From contig JACPPI010000011.1 of NCBI GenBank assembly GCA_016190985.1, positions 1 through 64,000 on the forward strand: a DNA stretch of 64,000 nucleotides, read 5' to 3'. The position numbers were made by a program, and so were the translations under genes. Below are positions 24,535 through 33,312 of the stretch, in pieces (within the stretch, counting starts at the first letter, position 1; every line of letters starts with the position of its first letter). The notes beneath the pieces were generated by a model, which ran no database searches, was not told the origin of the DNA, and saw only the letters and a program-made list of their open reading frames with translations. Source of the DNA: Opitutia bacterium. GTDB lineage: Bacteria > Verrucomicrobiota > Verrucomicrobiia > Opitutales > Opitutaceae.

Positions 24535-26877
24535 TCAAGGCCCCGTGGGACGCGGAGTTTCCGCCTCCCGGAGCAGGCGGGCGGCCGCCGGGTCGTCGGG
24601 CAGCAGGCGGCCGATCTCACGCGCCAACAGGACGGAGTGGTCGTGCTCGTCGCGCGCGGCCAGATCGCGCACCAGCTTGAAGGCCGCGCTGCGTGACGCC
24701 CCGCCCTTGATGACGAGTTCCTTGAGGGCCGCCAGCGCCCGCGGCCGCTGGTCAAGCCCGAGGCGCACCTGCACCTCGCGGACCTTCACCTCCGCGGCGC
24801 CGTCCGCCAGCCAGGCCGGGGGCTTGTCGTGGAGATATTTCAGGAGGCGCTCCGCCTGCGCCCACTCCTGGACAAGAATGTTGCGGTCCAGCGCCGCGAG
24901 CGCAACCGCCTGGCTCACCACGGTGGGAGCCAGATCATCCGCCAGCTTGAATTCCGACAAAGCCTGTTTCACCGCGGCGGCCGCGCCGGGGGCCGCGGCG
25001 ATCTCGCCGGCGAGAAGCCGGGCCTCGCCCGGGCGGCCGCGCGCCACCAGCCGCTGCACAACGCGGACCAGCTGGAGCACATCGGCCTCGCTCCGGTAAC
25101 GGTCGAGCCAGGAGCGCGCGGCGGTGCGGCTGGCGATCTGGTCGAGCGTGAGATAAGCCAGCTCGACCTCGCGCACGGCGAGGTCCGCCTCGATCTGGGC
25201 GAACCAGGCGGGTTTTTGGGCGCGGATGGCCTTGGCCAGGTCCCGCGCGGCGCCGAGCGCATCCTTTTGCAGCAACTCGTCCAACTGCTGGCGGGCTTCG
25301 CCGGCTGTGGCGGGCAGGAGGACGAGCGCGACCGCCGGCTCGTCATCGGTCCGCACCTTGGCGGGCGCGGCCGCCAGCGCCTCGGCGAGGCGTTTCTGCG
25401 CCACCAGCAGCGGGTCGCTCAGCGGATACATCTGCAGGCCGGCCCGGACCACCTCGGCCGCGCCGGAAGGGTTGCCGGATTTCTCGAGCACGGTGACGGC
25501 CAGCTGCCAGGCGGACAGTTGCGCCTGACCGCGAGCGGCGGTGAGGTGGGCCAGCAGGTAGACCACCTGATCCGGCGTGCCGGAAAAGGCCGTGCGCGCC
25601 AGCCGCTTGATGAACTCGGGATGAAAGCGCTGCGGCACCTTGAGCGTGTCGATGGTGTTTTCCCACCCGCCCAGCAGGCGGACCGCCTGCTCCACCTCGC
25701 CGTGGCGCAGGGCCAGCTCCGTCTGATGCACCTGAAAGGCGAACGGGCTCAGCCGCGCCGAGGTGGCCATGGTGCGGATCCGCGACACCACTTCCGGCAG
25801 GTCCAGGTTGACGGCCAGCGCGGCCAGGGCCTGCAAGGCGCCGTCGTGGGCGCGGAACAGCCGGTAGTATTCCTGCTCGGCGGCATCGCGGTGGCTCAAC
25901 CGTTTCATCCGGTGCCAGCTCTGAAAGGCGAGCAGGTAGGCGCCGGGCTTGTCGGGGATCTCCGCTTTCAGGTGGCGCAGCGCGCTGAGCAGCGCGTCGG
26001 CATCGCCCGTGGCCACCGCGATCTCCGCGGCCTGCCGCCAGGCGCCGGCGCCGACCGCCGGCGCCGCCAGCATCCTGTCAGAGATCGCTTTCGCGTCCGC
26101 CGGGTGGCCGGTGCGCAACAACAGTTCGATTTGCAAGGCCGCCAAATCCGCCTGCGCAGTGGGGGTCGCGGGCGGGATGATCGAAGAAAACGCCGCTTCC
26201 GCCTCGGTCAGCCGCCCGAGTTGCAGGAGAAAGCCCACCCGGGCCCGCTCCAGCAGGAAGCGGGCCTCCGGGGCCATCACCCCGGGCCGGGCGGGCTGCA
26301 GCAGGCCGGTGACCACCTCCAGCCCGTGCGTCTGGGTTTGGAGCGCGCCATAGCAGCCGAGCAGACCGGCCAGCAGCTTCGGGTTGTCGCGGGCGAAAGG
26401 CAGGCCCTCTTCCAGCAGGGCGACCGCGCGGGCAGGCTCATATCCGATCATCAACTGGGCCAGCAGCAGGCGGCCCTCCACGTTGCCGGGCGAGCGCGCC
26501 AGCCCGGCGCGCAGGTTGTAGAAGGCGTTCGTGTAGTCGCGCGCCTTGAGGTCATCGGTGGCCGTCAGGATGGCCGTGTCGCCGCGTTTTTCCCGCAGGC
26601 CCGGCCACCGCCAGGGCGCGGCGAGGTCGAACCACCCGACCTGGTTGTGCGGCTGCCGGTCGAGCCAGAGAAACAACGCCGTGACGGCCACCAGCCAGCC
26701 CGCGGCCGCCAGGCCCGCCAGCGCGATGAGCAGGCGCCGGTGGAAAACCTCGAACCGCCAGACGGGGTCGGACTGCCGCTCGATGCGCAGGGCGACGGAG
26801 CGCAGCAGCCAGAGCCGGCGATCGCCCGGCGCCAGTTCGCGCTTCAGCGAAGGATTGAGACTGAAAAGAATCTTCAC
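24535..26877 (-). CDS. Membrane-anchored TPR-like protein, about 780 aa
   Basis: A large Ala/Leu/Arg-rich helical protein with a short cytoplasmic N-terminus, one transmembrane helix (about 50-72, LLIALAGLAAAGWLVAVTALFLWL) and a long extracytoplasmic repeat region built of two-helix units of TPR or Sel1-like spacing (for example YNLRAGLARSPGNVEGRLLLAQLM, ALLEEGLPFARDNPKLLAGLLGCYGAL). GTG at 26877 (gtgaagattcttttc) is preferred; TTG at 26922 would be immediately after the preceding stop. It is the last gene of the efflux operon, 45 bp after a permease, so it may assist that system; that is inference. Confidence 0.75.
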   Translation of the reverse strand: MKILFSLNPSLKRELAPGDRRLWLLRSVALRIERQSDPVWRFEVFHRRLLIALAGLAAAGWLVAVTALFLWLDRQPHNQVGWFDLAAPWRWPGLREKRGDTAILTATDDLKARDYTNAFYNLRAGLARSPGNVEGRLLLAQLMIGYEPARAVALLEEGLPFARDNPKLLAGLLGCYGALQTQTHGLEVVTGLLQPARPGVMAPEARFLLERARVGFLLQLGRLTEAEAAFSSIIPPATPTAQADLAALQIELLLRTGHPADAKAISDRMLAAPAVGAGAWRQAAEIAVATGDADALLSALRHLKAEIPDKPGAYLLAFQSWHRMKRLSHRDAAEQEYYRLFRAHDGALQALAALAVNLDLPEVVSRIRTMATSARLSPFAFQVHQTELALRHGEVEQAVRLLGGWENTIDTLKVPQRFHPEFIKRLARTAFSGTPDQVVYLLAHLTAARGQAQLSAWQLAVTVLEKSGNPSGAAEVVRAGLQMYPLSDPLLVAQKRLAEALAAAPAKVRTDDEPAVALVLLPATAGEARQQLDELLQKDALGAARDLAKAIRAQKPAWFAQIEADLAVREVELAYLTLDQIASRTAARSWLDRYRSEADVLQLVRVVQRLVARGRPGEARLLAGEIAAAPGAAAAVKQALSEFKLADDLAPTVVSQAVALAALDRNILVQEWAQAERLLKYLHDKPPAWLADGAAEVKVREVQVRLGLDQRPRALAALKELVIKGGASRSAAFKLVRDLAARDEHDHSVLLAREIGRLLPDDPAAARLLREAETPRPTGP

Positions 26878-26922
26878 CTGCCCGCCATGAAGGCCGACCG
26901 CGCGGAGGCCCGCAATCCGCAA

Positions 26923-28161
26923 TTACTCGAAGCGCAGGGCCTCGATGGGGTCGAGGCGGGCGGCCTTCCACGCCGGGTAGAATCCGAAGCCGACGCCGAT
27001 GCCGGAGCAGACCACCAGGCCGATGAACGCCCATTGCCACGGGAAGATGGCGCCGGCCTTCAGCAGCATCGCGATGGCGTTGCCGCCGACCACGCCCAGC
27101 AGGATGCCCAGCAGCCCGCCGGCGAGCGAGATGGCCACGGCCTCGAGGAGGAACTGCGTGAGGATGGACTTGCGCCGCGCGCCGAGGGACTTGCGGATGC
27201 CGATCTCCTTGGTGCGCTCGGTCACGGAGACGAGCATGATGTTCATGATGCCGACGCCGGCGGCGAGCAGCGCGATGCCGGAGATGACAAACGAGCCGGC
27301 GGCCACCACGTCGGCCACGCTGGCGAAGATGGAGATGATCGAATCGTTGGAATAGATCTCAAAGTCGTTCTCCTGCTCGGGGGCGAGACCGCGCGCGATG
27401 CGCATGGCGGTGATGGCCCGGTCCATCAGGGCGTTGTAGACCGTCTGGTTGGGCGCCTGGGTGGCGATGTTGACCGTGTGGCCCTCGACGCCATAGTCAT
27501 TCAAAAACCGCGTGATGGGGACCATCGCGATGCTGTCGCCGCTGCGGCCGAACTGGTTGCCCTTCTCCGCGAAGACGCCGACGACGGTGTAGGTGTGGTC
27601 GTTGAACTTGATGACCTTGCTGATCGGATCCTCCGAGGGGAAAAGGCGCTTGCGCACGTCGGCCCCGATGAGGATGACGGGGCGGGCGAGGTCGACATCG
27701 TCCGGCGTGAGGTTGCGGCCGAGGTCGATGCTGAACTGGTTGGCGCTGAGGAAATGCTCGTTGGTGCCGCCGAAGGTGAGGCCCGGCGGGGTCTTGCGCC
27801 CGTTGTAGAAGGCCTGCCCGCCGCGGCGCTGCTCAAAGGTCTTGAGGCAGATGATGTCGGCCGAGCCTTCCATCAGGCGCATGAAGCGCAGGCCCTGCTC
27901 GAGGGTGATGTCGCGGCGCAGCTCGTATTTGCGGCGGCCCTGGGGACTGCCGCCATTGATGGGCCATTTGGCGAACTGGAAGATGTTCGAGCCGAGGAAG
28001 CTGATGCCCTGCTCGATCGAGCCGCGCAGGGCCGAGACCGCCGTCATGACCCCGATGACCGAAAACACGCCGATGGTGATGCCCAGCATGGTCAGAGCCG
28101 AGCGGAGCTTGTTCGCGCCCAGCGAGCCCAGAGCCATGCGGATGATTTCGGCGGGCCGCAT
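26923..28161 (-). CDS. MacB-like ABC permease (FtsX domain), second copy
   Basis: A 412-aa FtsX-type permease from the ATG at 28161 (MRPAEIIRMALGSLGANKLRSALTMLGITIGVF). There is one N-terminal helix, a large periplasmic MacB_PCD domain (about 55-270) and three C-terminal helices containing VTERTKEIGIRKSLGARRKSILTQFLLEAV, the conserved FtsX loop. It ends ARLDPIEALRFE, typical of the family. It sits directly downstream (4 bp) of a second, non-identical permease, implying a heterodimeric exporter. It lacks a fused ATPase, unlike MacB itself. Confidence 0.9.
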   Translation of the reverse strand: MRPAEIIRMALGSLGANKLRSALTMLGITIGVFSVIGVMTAVSALRGSIEQGISFLGSNIFQFAKWPINGGSPQGRRKYELRRDITLEQGLRFMRLMEGSADIICLKTFEQRRGGQAFYNGRKTPPGLTFGGTNEHFLSANQFSIDLGRNLTPDDVDLARPVILIGADVRKRLFPSEDPISKVIKFNDHTYTVVGVFAEKGNQFGRSGDSIAMVPITRFLNDYGVEGHTVNIATQAPNQTVYNALMDRAITAMRIARGLAPEQENDFEIYSNDSIISIFASVADVVAAGSFVISGIALLAAGVGIMNIMLVSVTERTKEIGIRKSLGARRKSILTQFLLEAVAISLAGGLLGILLGVVGGNAIAMLLKAGAIFPWQWAFIGLVVCSGIGVGFGFYPAWKAARLDPIEALRFE

Positions 28162-28165
28162 GGTG

Positions 28166-29416
28166 CTATTCGTAACGCAGCGCCACGACCGGATCGAGGC
28201 GGGCGGCGCCCCAGGCCGGGGCGAAACCGGAGACGATGCCCGTGGCCACCGACACCGCCAGGCCGACGAAGACCAGGCTGAAGGAGAAGACGATGGGGAA
28301 CGAGGGAAAGACCGCGCCGACCCCGGCCACGAGCCCATAGGTCAGCAGCAGGCCCACCACCCCGCCGATGAGGCAGATGGAGACGGCCTCGATGAGGAAC
28401 TGGAGCAGGATGGTGCGGCGGCGCGCCCCGAGGGCCTTGCGGGTGCCGATCTCCTTGGTGCGCTCCTTCACCGAGACAAAGGTGATGTTCATGATGCCGA
28501 TGGCGCCGACGAAGAGCGACAGGCCGGTGATGAACAGGCCGGCCATGGCGATGCCCTGCTTGACGGGATCGAGCTGCGCCTTGAAGGCCGCCTGCTCGTT
28601 GACCGAGAAATTGTCGCGCTCGCCCGGCAGCTGGCCGCGCACCCGGCGCATGGCCCCGGTCAGCTCCTCCCTGGCCTCGGCGAGGCGGAGCTTGTCCGTG
28701 ACCTTGACCCGGATCGAGGCGTCCTGGCGGCCGGCGAAATATTTCTGGAAGGCGGTGAGCGGAAGCACGGCCTGGTTGTCGAAACTGAAGAGCCCGAGAA
28801 ACTCGCCCTGCTTGGCGAAAACCCCGACGACCTCGAAGGGCTGGCCGTTGACCATGACGGTCTCGCCCACGGCGGACCGGCCGGGGAAGAGCGCCTCGGC
28901 GACGTCGTGGCCGAGCGCGACGACCTGCCGGCCGGAGCCGGCCTCGGCCTCGTTGAAGAGGCGGCCTTCCTTGTAGTCGGCGGAGATCAGGCGGGCGTAT
29001 TCCGCCAGGGTGCCGATGGTGAAGACGCCGCTGACCTTCGCGTCGCCGACCTTGACCGAGCAACCGCGGGTGAGCACGGGCACGGCGATCTGGAGCAGCG
29101 AGTTGGGCGTGCCGGCGATGACCCGGTTGATGCGCTCGGCGTATTCGGGCCGGATGCGCGGACGGTTGTTGTAGTTCCACCAGTCCTCGACGGGGCCCCA
29201 CGGCCATTTCTCGATGTAGAGCACGTCCTCGCCCAGCATGGCGAGGCTGTTCTGGAAACCGGTGTCGATGCCGCGGATGGCGGTGCCCATGAGCGTGACG
29301 GCCACGATGCCGATGATGACGCCGAGGGCGGTGAGGACGGAACGCATCTTGTTGGCCCGGATCTGGGTCCAGGCGATGCGGACGGACTCGGTGAACTCGT
29401 AGAGGAGGCGGTTCAT
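28166..29416 (-). CDS. MacB-like ABC permease (FtsX domain), first copy
   Basis: A 416-aa permease paralogous to the next gene: N-terminal helix (LTALGVIIGIVAVTLMG), periplasmic core domain (about 45-285), and three C-terminal helices with VKERTKEIGTRKALGARRRTILLQFLIEAV and the terminal ARLDPVVALRYE. It is encoded 53 bp downstream of the ATPase gene and 4 bp upstream of its partner. Transport of a periplasmic substrate through a TolC-like channel is expected of the family; substrate is unknown. Confidence 0.9.
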   Translation of the reverse strand: MNRLLYEFTESVRIAWTQIRANKMRSVLTALGVIIGIVAVTLMGTAIRGIDTGFQNSLAMLGEDVLYIEKWPWGPVEDWWNYNNRPRIRPEYAERINRVIAGTPNSLLQIAVPVLTRGCSVKVGDAKVSGVFTIGTLAEYARLISADYKEGRLFNEAEAGSGRQVVALGHDVAEALFPGRSAVGETVMVNGQPFEVVGVFAKQGEFLGLFSFDNQAVLPLTAFQKYFAGRQDASIRVKVTDKLRLAEAREELTGAMRRVRGQLPGERDNFSVNEQAAFKAQLDPVKQGIAMAGLFITGLSLFVGAIGIMNITFVSVKERTKEIGTRKALGARRRTILLQFLIEAVSICLIGGVVGLLLTYGLVAGVGAVFPSFPIVFSFSLVFVGLAVSVATGIVSGFAPAWGAARLDPVVALRYE

Positions 29417-29469
29417 GTTGAGCGGGGGTGGAGGATGTGGCCCGAAGCCATCCAGTTGTATGAAATAGA

Positions 29470-30207
29470 TCAGGCTTGGCTGACGTCGGACTCGATCAGA
29501 CCGTCGCGCAGGCGGACGATGCGGCGGGCGTGGCGGGCGATGTCCTCCTCGTGCGTGACCACGATGATGGTGTTGCCCTGCGCGTAGAGCTCCTCGAGAA
29601 GCTGCATGATCTCCTCGCCGGTGCGGGAGTCGAGGTTGCCGGTGGGCTCGTCGGCGAGGAGGATGGAGGGATTGTTGACGAGGGCGCGCGCGATGGCCAC
29701 GCGCTGGCGCTGGCCGCCGGAAAGCTCGTTGGGCTTGTGGCCCATGCGGTCGCCGAGGCCGACGTTGGCGAGCGTGAGGCCCGCCTTCTCGCGGCGCGCC
29801 GTGGAGCCGAGGCCGGCGTAGACCAGGGGCAGCTCGACATTGGCCAGCGCGGTCGAGCGCGGCAGCAGGTTGAAGGTCTGGAACACAAACCCGATCTCGC
29901 GGTTGCGGATGTCGGCCAGCTCGTCGTCGGTCATGGTGGAGACGTTCTTGCCGCCGAAGAAATACCGGCCGCTGGTCGGGGTGTCGAGGCAGCCGAGCAT
30001 GTTCATCAGGGTGGACTTGCCGGAGCCGGAGGGGCCCATGATGGCGAGATATTCGTTGCGCCGGACATTGAGCGACACGCCGCGGAGGGCGTGGACGGTC
30101 TCCGCGCCCATCTTGTAGAGCTTGGTGACGCCGTCGATCTCGATGACCGTGGCGCCGGGCGCGCGGGTGGCGCGGGGCGCGGCGGAGGTGCTGGGAGCGG
30201 GGCTCAT
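29470..30207 (-). CDS. MacB/LolD-like ABC ATPase
   Basis: A 245-aa ATPase from the ATG at 30207 ([12 protein letters not shown]). Walker A is [10 protein letters not shown] (about residues 68-77), the signature [15 protein letters not shown], Walker [13 protein letters not shown] and the His switch [11 protein letters not shown]. The Pro/Ala-rich N-terminal leader before [11 protein letters not shown] is not conserved, so a later start is possible. It is second gene of the operon, 20 bp after the membrane fusion protein. Confidence 0.92.
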   Translation of the reverse strand: MSPAPSTSAAPRATRAPGATVIEIDGVTKLYKMGAETVHALRGVSLNVRRNEYLAIMGPSGSGKSTLMNMLGCLDTPTSGRYFFGGKNVSTMTDDELADIRNREIGFVFQTFNLLPRSTALANVELPLVYAGLGSTARREKAGLTLANVGLGDRMGHKPNELSGGQRQRVAIARALVNNPSILLADEPTGNLDSRTGEEIMQLLEELYAQGNTIIVVTHEEDIARHARRIVRLRDGLIESDVSQA

Positions 30208-30227
30208 GGCGGGGGACCGTGGCGCGC

Positions 30228-31604
30228 TCAATTCTTGTCGTCCTTCTTGGGCTTCTCGATGAGAACCTTGCTGCCGTCCTTCAGGGTGCGGCTGATGGCG
30301 GCGTAGGTGCCGGACACCACCTCCTCGCCGGCCTTGACGCCGCTCTTGATCTCGATGGAGGAGTTGTCGGCGATGCCGGTCTCGACGGAGCGGAGCACGA
30401 CCTTGTCGCCCTGCTTGATGAAGACGGCGCGGCGGAGCTTCTCGGCGGTGCGCTTGGCGGAGTCGCGCTCCTGCTCGACCTCGAGGTCGTTGCCGGAACG
30501 CTCCTTGGCCTCCTTGGCCTTCTGCTTCTGGAGCTCCTCGGTGGTCTTGCCGCCCTCGGCGCGCACGGTGACGCTCTGCACGGGCACGGCGACCACGTCC
30601 TTCACCGTCTGGGTCTCGATGTCCACGGTGGCGCTCATGCCCGGGCGGAGCTTGGTGTCGGGATCGAGGACCTTGATCTTGACGAGGAAGTTGGTGACCT
30701 CGTCGGACGCGGAGGCGGCCAGCGCCGCCTGGTTGCTGCCGGCGCCGCCGAGGCTCAGGGCGGAGCTGCTGATCTCGTAGACCTGGCCCTTGAAGCGGCG
30801 GCCGGGGAAGGCGTCGACGGTGACGGCGGTGGTGTCGTTGATCTTGACGTTGATGATGTCGTTCTCGTTGACCTTCACGCGCACCTCCATGTTGGCGAGG
30901 TCGGCCACGCGCATGACCTCGGTGCCGGCAAACTGGTTCGTGCCCACCACCCGCTCGCCGACCTCGCTGGTCAGGGAGCTGATGGTGCCGTCCATGGGGG
31001 CGTAGATGGTGGTCTTGGCGAGCAGGTCGCGGGCCTGGCTGAGCGAGCCCTCGGTGCGGCGGATCTGGGCGAGGGAGGAATCGTAATCGGCGCGGGCGAC
31101 GTTGTGGTTGGCGGTGGCGGCGTTGAAATCGGCCTCGGAGATGAGCTTCTTGCCGTAGAGTTCCTGGGCCTGCTTGAAGTCCAGCTCCGCCTTGGTGAGG
31201 CGGGCCTGGCTGAGAACACTGGTGGCGCGGGCCGAGGCCAGGGCGGCCTCCTGCTGCTCCACCTGGGCCTGGTAAGTGTCCGGCTTGATGCGCACGAGCA
31301 GGTCGCCCTTCCTGACCCGCTGGCCTTCCTGAAACGGCAGCTCGATGAGCTCGCCCGAGACCTCGGGGGCGATCTTCACTTCCGTCTCCGGCTGCACCTT
31401 GCCTGTGGCGGTGACGAGGTGGGTGATGGTCTTCACGACCGCCTTTTCGACGGTGACGCTGATGGGCGCCTCCTTCTTGCGCGTGGCGCCGTAGGCGACG
31501 AGGGCGATGATGGTCACGGCCGCGACCCCGAGCAGGATGAACAGGTTGCGGCGGGATTTCTTCCGGGGCGCGGCGGGGGCGGTTGGGTTCGTAGGTGCAG
31601 GCAT
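30228..31604 (-). CDS. HlyD/MacA-type membrane fusion protein
   Basis: A 458-aa periplasmic adaptor. It has a cytoplasmic N-terminus ([13 protein letters not shown]), one transmembrane helix (about 20-40, [20 protein letters not shown]), lipoyl and barrel domains with [25 protein letters not shown], a coiled-coil hairpin (about 115-205) and a C-terminal beta domain. A Lys/Glu-rich insertion (about 360-400, [14 protein letters not shown]) is unusual. It is first gene of the operon MFP-ATPase-permease-permease-TPR. A hairpin is present 91-116 bp upstream of the start. Confidence 0.9.
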   Translation of the reverse strand: MPAPTNPTAPAAPRKKSRRNLFILLGVAAVTIIALVAYGATRKKEAPISVTVEKAVVKTITHLVTATGKVQPETEVKIAPEVSGELIELPFQEGQRVRKGDLLVRIKPDTYQAQVEQQEAALASARATSVLSQARLTKAELDFKQAQELYGKKLISEADFNAATANHNVARADYDSSLAQIRRTEGSLSQARDLLAKTTIYAPMDGTISSLTSEVGERVVGTNQFAGTEVMRVADLANMEVRVKVNENDIINVKINDTTAVTVDAFPGRRFKGQVYEISSSALSLGGAGSNQAALAASASDEVTNFLVKIKVLDPDTKLRPGMSATVDIETQTVKDVVAVPVQSVTVRAEGGKTTEELQKQKAKEAKERSGNDLEVEQERDSAKRTAEKLRRAVFIKQGDKVVLRSVETGIADNSSIEIKSGVKAGEEVVSGTYAAISRTLKDGSKVLIEKPKKDDKN

Positions 31605-32107
31605 GGGGGGACAGTTGGTCGGTTAGATTGGACGAAAAGAAAGGCGCTTGGCCAGCGCTTACTCCGCGGCGCTTCCTGCCAGGTCCGGAAAACACAGAAG
31701 GGCCCCGATGGGCCCTTCTGCAACACAACTGACAACTGCGAACGGGCGCAGTGCCGCAACGGTGGCGGCGCGGGGAAACACCAGAGCGACGAGCCGGGCG
31801 GTTTCAGCGGCAAAAGCCCCGGTGGCGGGGACGAAAGGCGGCGGGAGGCGGGTCGTGCTGGCCATGGGGTCAAAACACCCGGTTCCGGCCCAAAGTTGCA
31901 CCCAGATTTGATGAGCGGACGCCGGGCCCGGATGAGTGGTAATCGGCCGGTTCCCAATAGTCCGTCTATCAGAAGGGGAATAAGGACGTCAGGTCTCTCA
32001 AGAAACAAGGCCGCTGGGCCGCACGGCGATAATCTGGCGGATCACAAGCGGGACCAAGCCCAAGATCGCCCGTGGTGTCACCCGATCAAGGCCGGCGTTC
32101 ATGCCGT
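31605..32107. other. Intergenic region of about 500 bp
   Basis: No convincing gene is seen; the open frames have low-complexity shadow composition. It holds the hairpin at 31695-31720 and the 5' region of the MFP operon. A promoter is expected here but no strong -35/-10 pair was identified by eye. Confidence 0.6.
31690..31720 (-). terminator. Hairpin upstream of the efflux operon (terminator or attenuator)
   Basis: On the minus strand CAGAAGGGCCC pairs with GGGCCCTTCTG around a 4-base loop (ATCG), followed by TGTGTTTTCC. It is far (about 390 bp) from the ppgK stop but only 91 bp before the MFP start, so it may be a leader attenuator instead. Confidence 0.5.
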
Positions 32108-32848
32108 TCAGCGGCCGGCCTGCTCCCAGGCCAGCGCGGCGCCGACGATGCCGGCGTCGTTGTGCAATTTGGCCGGCACGATGCGGGCCCGGGCCTTGAG
32201 GTGTTTGAACCACTTGTCCGACTTCTTGCTCACGCCGCCGCCGATGATGATCAGCTCCGGCGAGCAGAGGCGCTCGGCCACGGCGAGAAAGACGTTCACG
32301 CGCAGCGCCCACTCGCGCCAGCCGAGGCCGCGCCGCTTGCGCACGGCGGCCGAGGCGAAGCGCTCGATGGGCTTCCCTTTCCACGGGATGTGCCCGAACT
32401 CGATGTTGGGCATCAACCGGCCTTGGAAAAACAGCGCCGAGCCGATGCCCGTGCCCAGCGTCAGCATCAGCACCGCGCCCGGCTGCCCCTTCCCCGCCCC
32501 GAATTTCATCTCCGCCAGGCCGGCGGCGTCGGCGTCGTTGAACAGCCGCGCCCGGCGGCCGGTGGCCCCGCCGAACAGCGCCGCGCCGTCCTTGTGCTCC
32601 CAATTGCGCCCGAGGTTGCCGACGAGGCCGATGCGGTTGGCCTGGATGACGCTGGGGAAACCGATGCCAACCGGGCCGCGCCACTTGAAATGCCGCGCGA
32701 TCTCCCGCGCCGCGGCCAGCCCCTGGGCCGTCGGGCACGGCGAGCCGACCTCGACCCGGTGTCGTTCCGCCAGCAGTTTGCCGGTCCTGGTGTCCACGGG
32801 CGCGCCTTTGAAGGCCGAACCGCCGATGTCGATGCCAAGGACTTTCAT
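32108..32848 (-). CDS. ppgK: ROK-family polyphosphate glucokinase
   Basis: A 246-aa sugar kinase. MKVLGIDIGGSAFKGAPVD is the N-terminal phosphate-binding loop, resembling PpgK. The core has LFNDADAAGLAEM (catalytic Asp), TLGTGIGSALFFQGRL and PNIEFGHIP, the latter replacing the Cys-rich zinc motif of other ROK kinases, which fits the ppgK/GMK subgroup. It phosphorylates glucose using polyphosphate or ATP; donor preference is inferred from similarity. The next gene, 11 bp upstream, is an FKBP isomerase. Confidence 0.87.
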   Translation of the reverse strand: MKVLGIDIGGSAFKGAPVDTRTGKLLAERHRVEVGSPCPTAQGLAAAREIARHFKWRGPVGIGFPSVIQANRIGLVGNLGRNWEHKDGAALFGGATGRRARLFNDADAAGLAEMKFGAGKGQPGAVLMLTLGTGIGSALFFQGRLMPNIEFGHIPWKGKPIERFASAAVRKRRGLGWREWALRVNVFLAVAERLCSPELIIIGGGVSKKSDKWFKHLKARARIVPAKLHNDAGIVGAALAWEQAGR

Positions 32849-32859
32849 GGTGCGCCAGA

Positions 32860-33312
32860 TTACGCGGGGTTCCGCGCCTGTTGCAACTCCGCGTGCGTGG
32901 CGGCGCGCGCGGCCACCAGTTCCACCTCGAAATGCAGCTCCTGCCCCGCCAGCGGATGGTTCGCGTCGAGCAGCACCTCGTCGCCCTCGATGGCCACGAC
33001 CGTCACCACCGGCGCCTGGCGGTCGGGTCCGGTCCGGAATTGCTCGCCCACCCTGACGTCCGCCACCGGCAGCCGGTTCCTGGGCACTGTCTGCACCAGG
33101 TCGGCCTCGCGCAACCCGTAGCCGCGCTCCGGCGGCACGACGACCTTCCGCTTCTCCCCCGCCGTCATCTGCCGGAGCGGTTCCTCCAGGCCCCCGATGA
33201 TCTGCCCCGCGCCTTCCACGCAGGGCATGGGCTCGCCGCCGCGCGAAGTGTCGAGCACGCGGCCGGCCGCGTCGCGCAGCGTGTAATGGAAGGTGAGCAG
33301 CCGGGGCGTCAT
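32860..33312 (-). CDS. SlyD-like FKBP-type peptidyl-prolyl isomerase
   Basis: A 150-aa FKBP isomerase of the SlyD group: FHYTLRDAAGRVLDTSR at the start, a flap with PCVEGAGQIIGGLEEPLRQMTAGEKRKVVVPPERGYG, and an insert-in-flap chaperone domain (QTVPRNRLP ... VVAIEGDEVLLDANHPLAGQELHFEVEL). No His-rich metal tail is present. The ATG at 33312 overlaps the stop of the preceding permease gene by 4 bp, so it is translationally coupled to it. It assists folding in the cytoplasm. Confidence 0.9.
   Translation of the reverse strand: MTPRLLTFHYTLRDAAGRVLDTSRGGEPMPCVEGAGQIIGGLEEPLRQMTAGEKRKVVVPPERGYGLREADLVQTVPRNRLPVADVRVGEQFRTGPDRQAPVVTVVAIEGDEVLLDANHPLAGQELHFEVELVAARAATHAELQQARNPA

Noticed and set aside
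24829-28281. Plus-strand open frame of about 1150 codons
   Set aside because: It is antisense to the TPR and permease genes, His/Gln/Gly/Arg-rich without domain structure, a known artefact of high-GC genes.
30219-33056. Plus-strand open frame of about 945 codons
   Set aside because: It is antisense to the MFP and glucokinase genes, with Leu/Gly/Asp/His repetitive composition and no motif.
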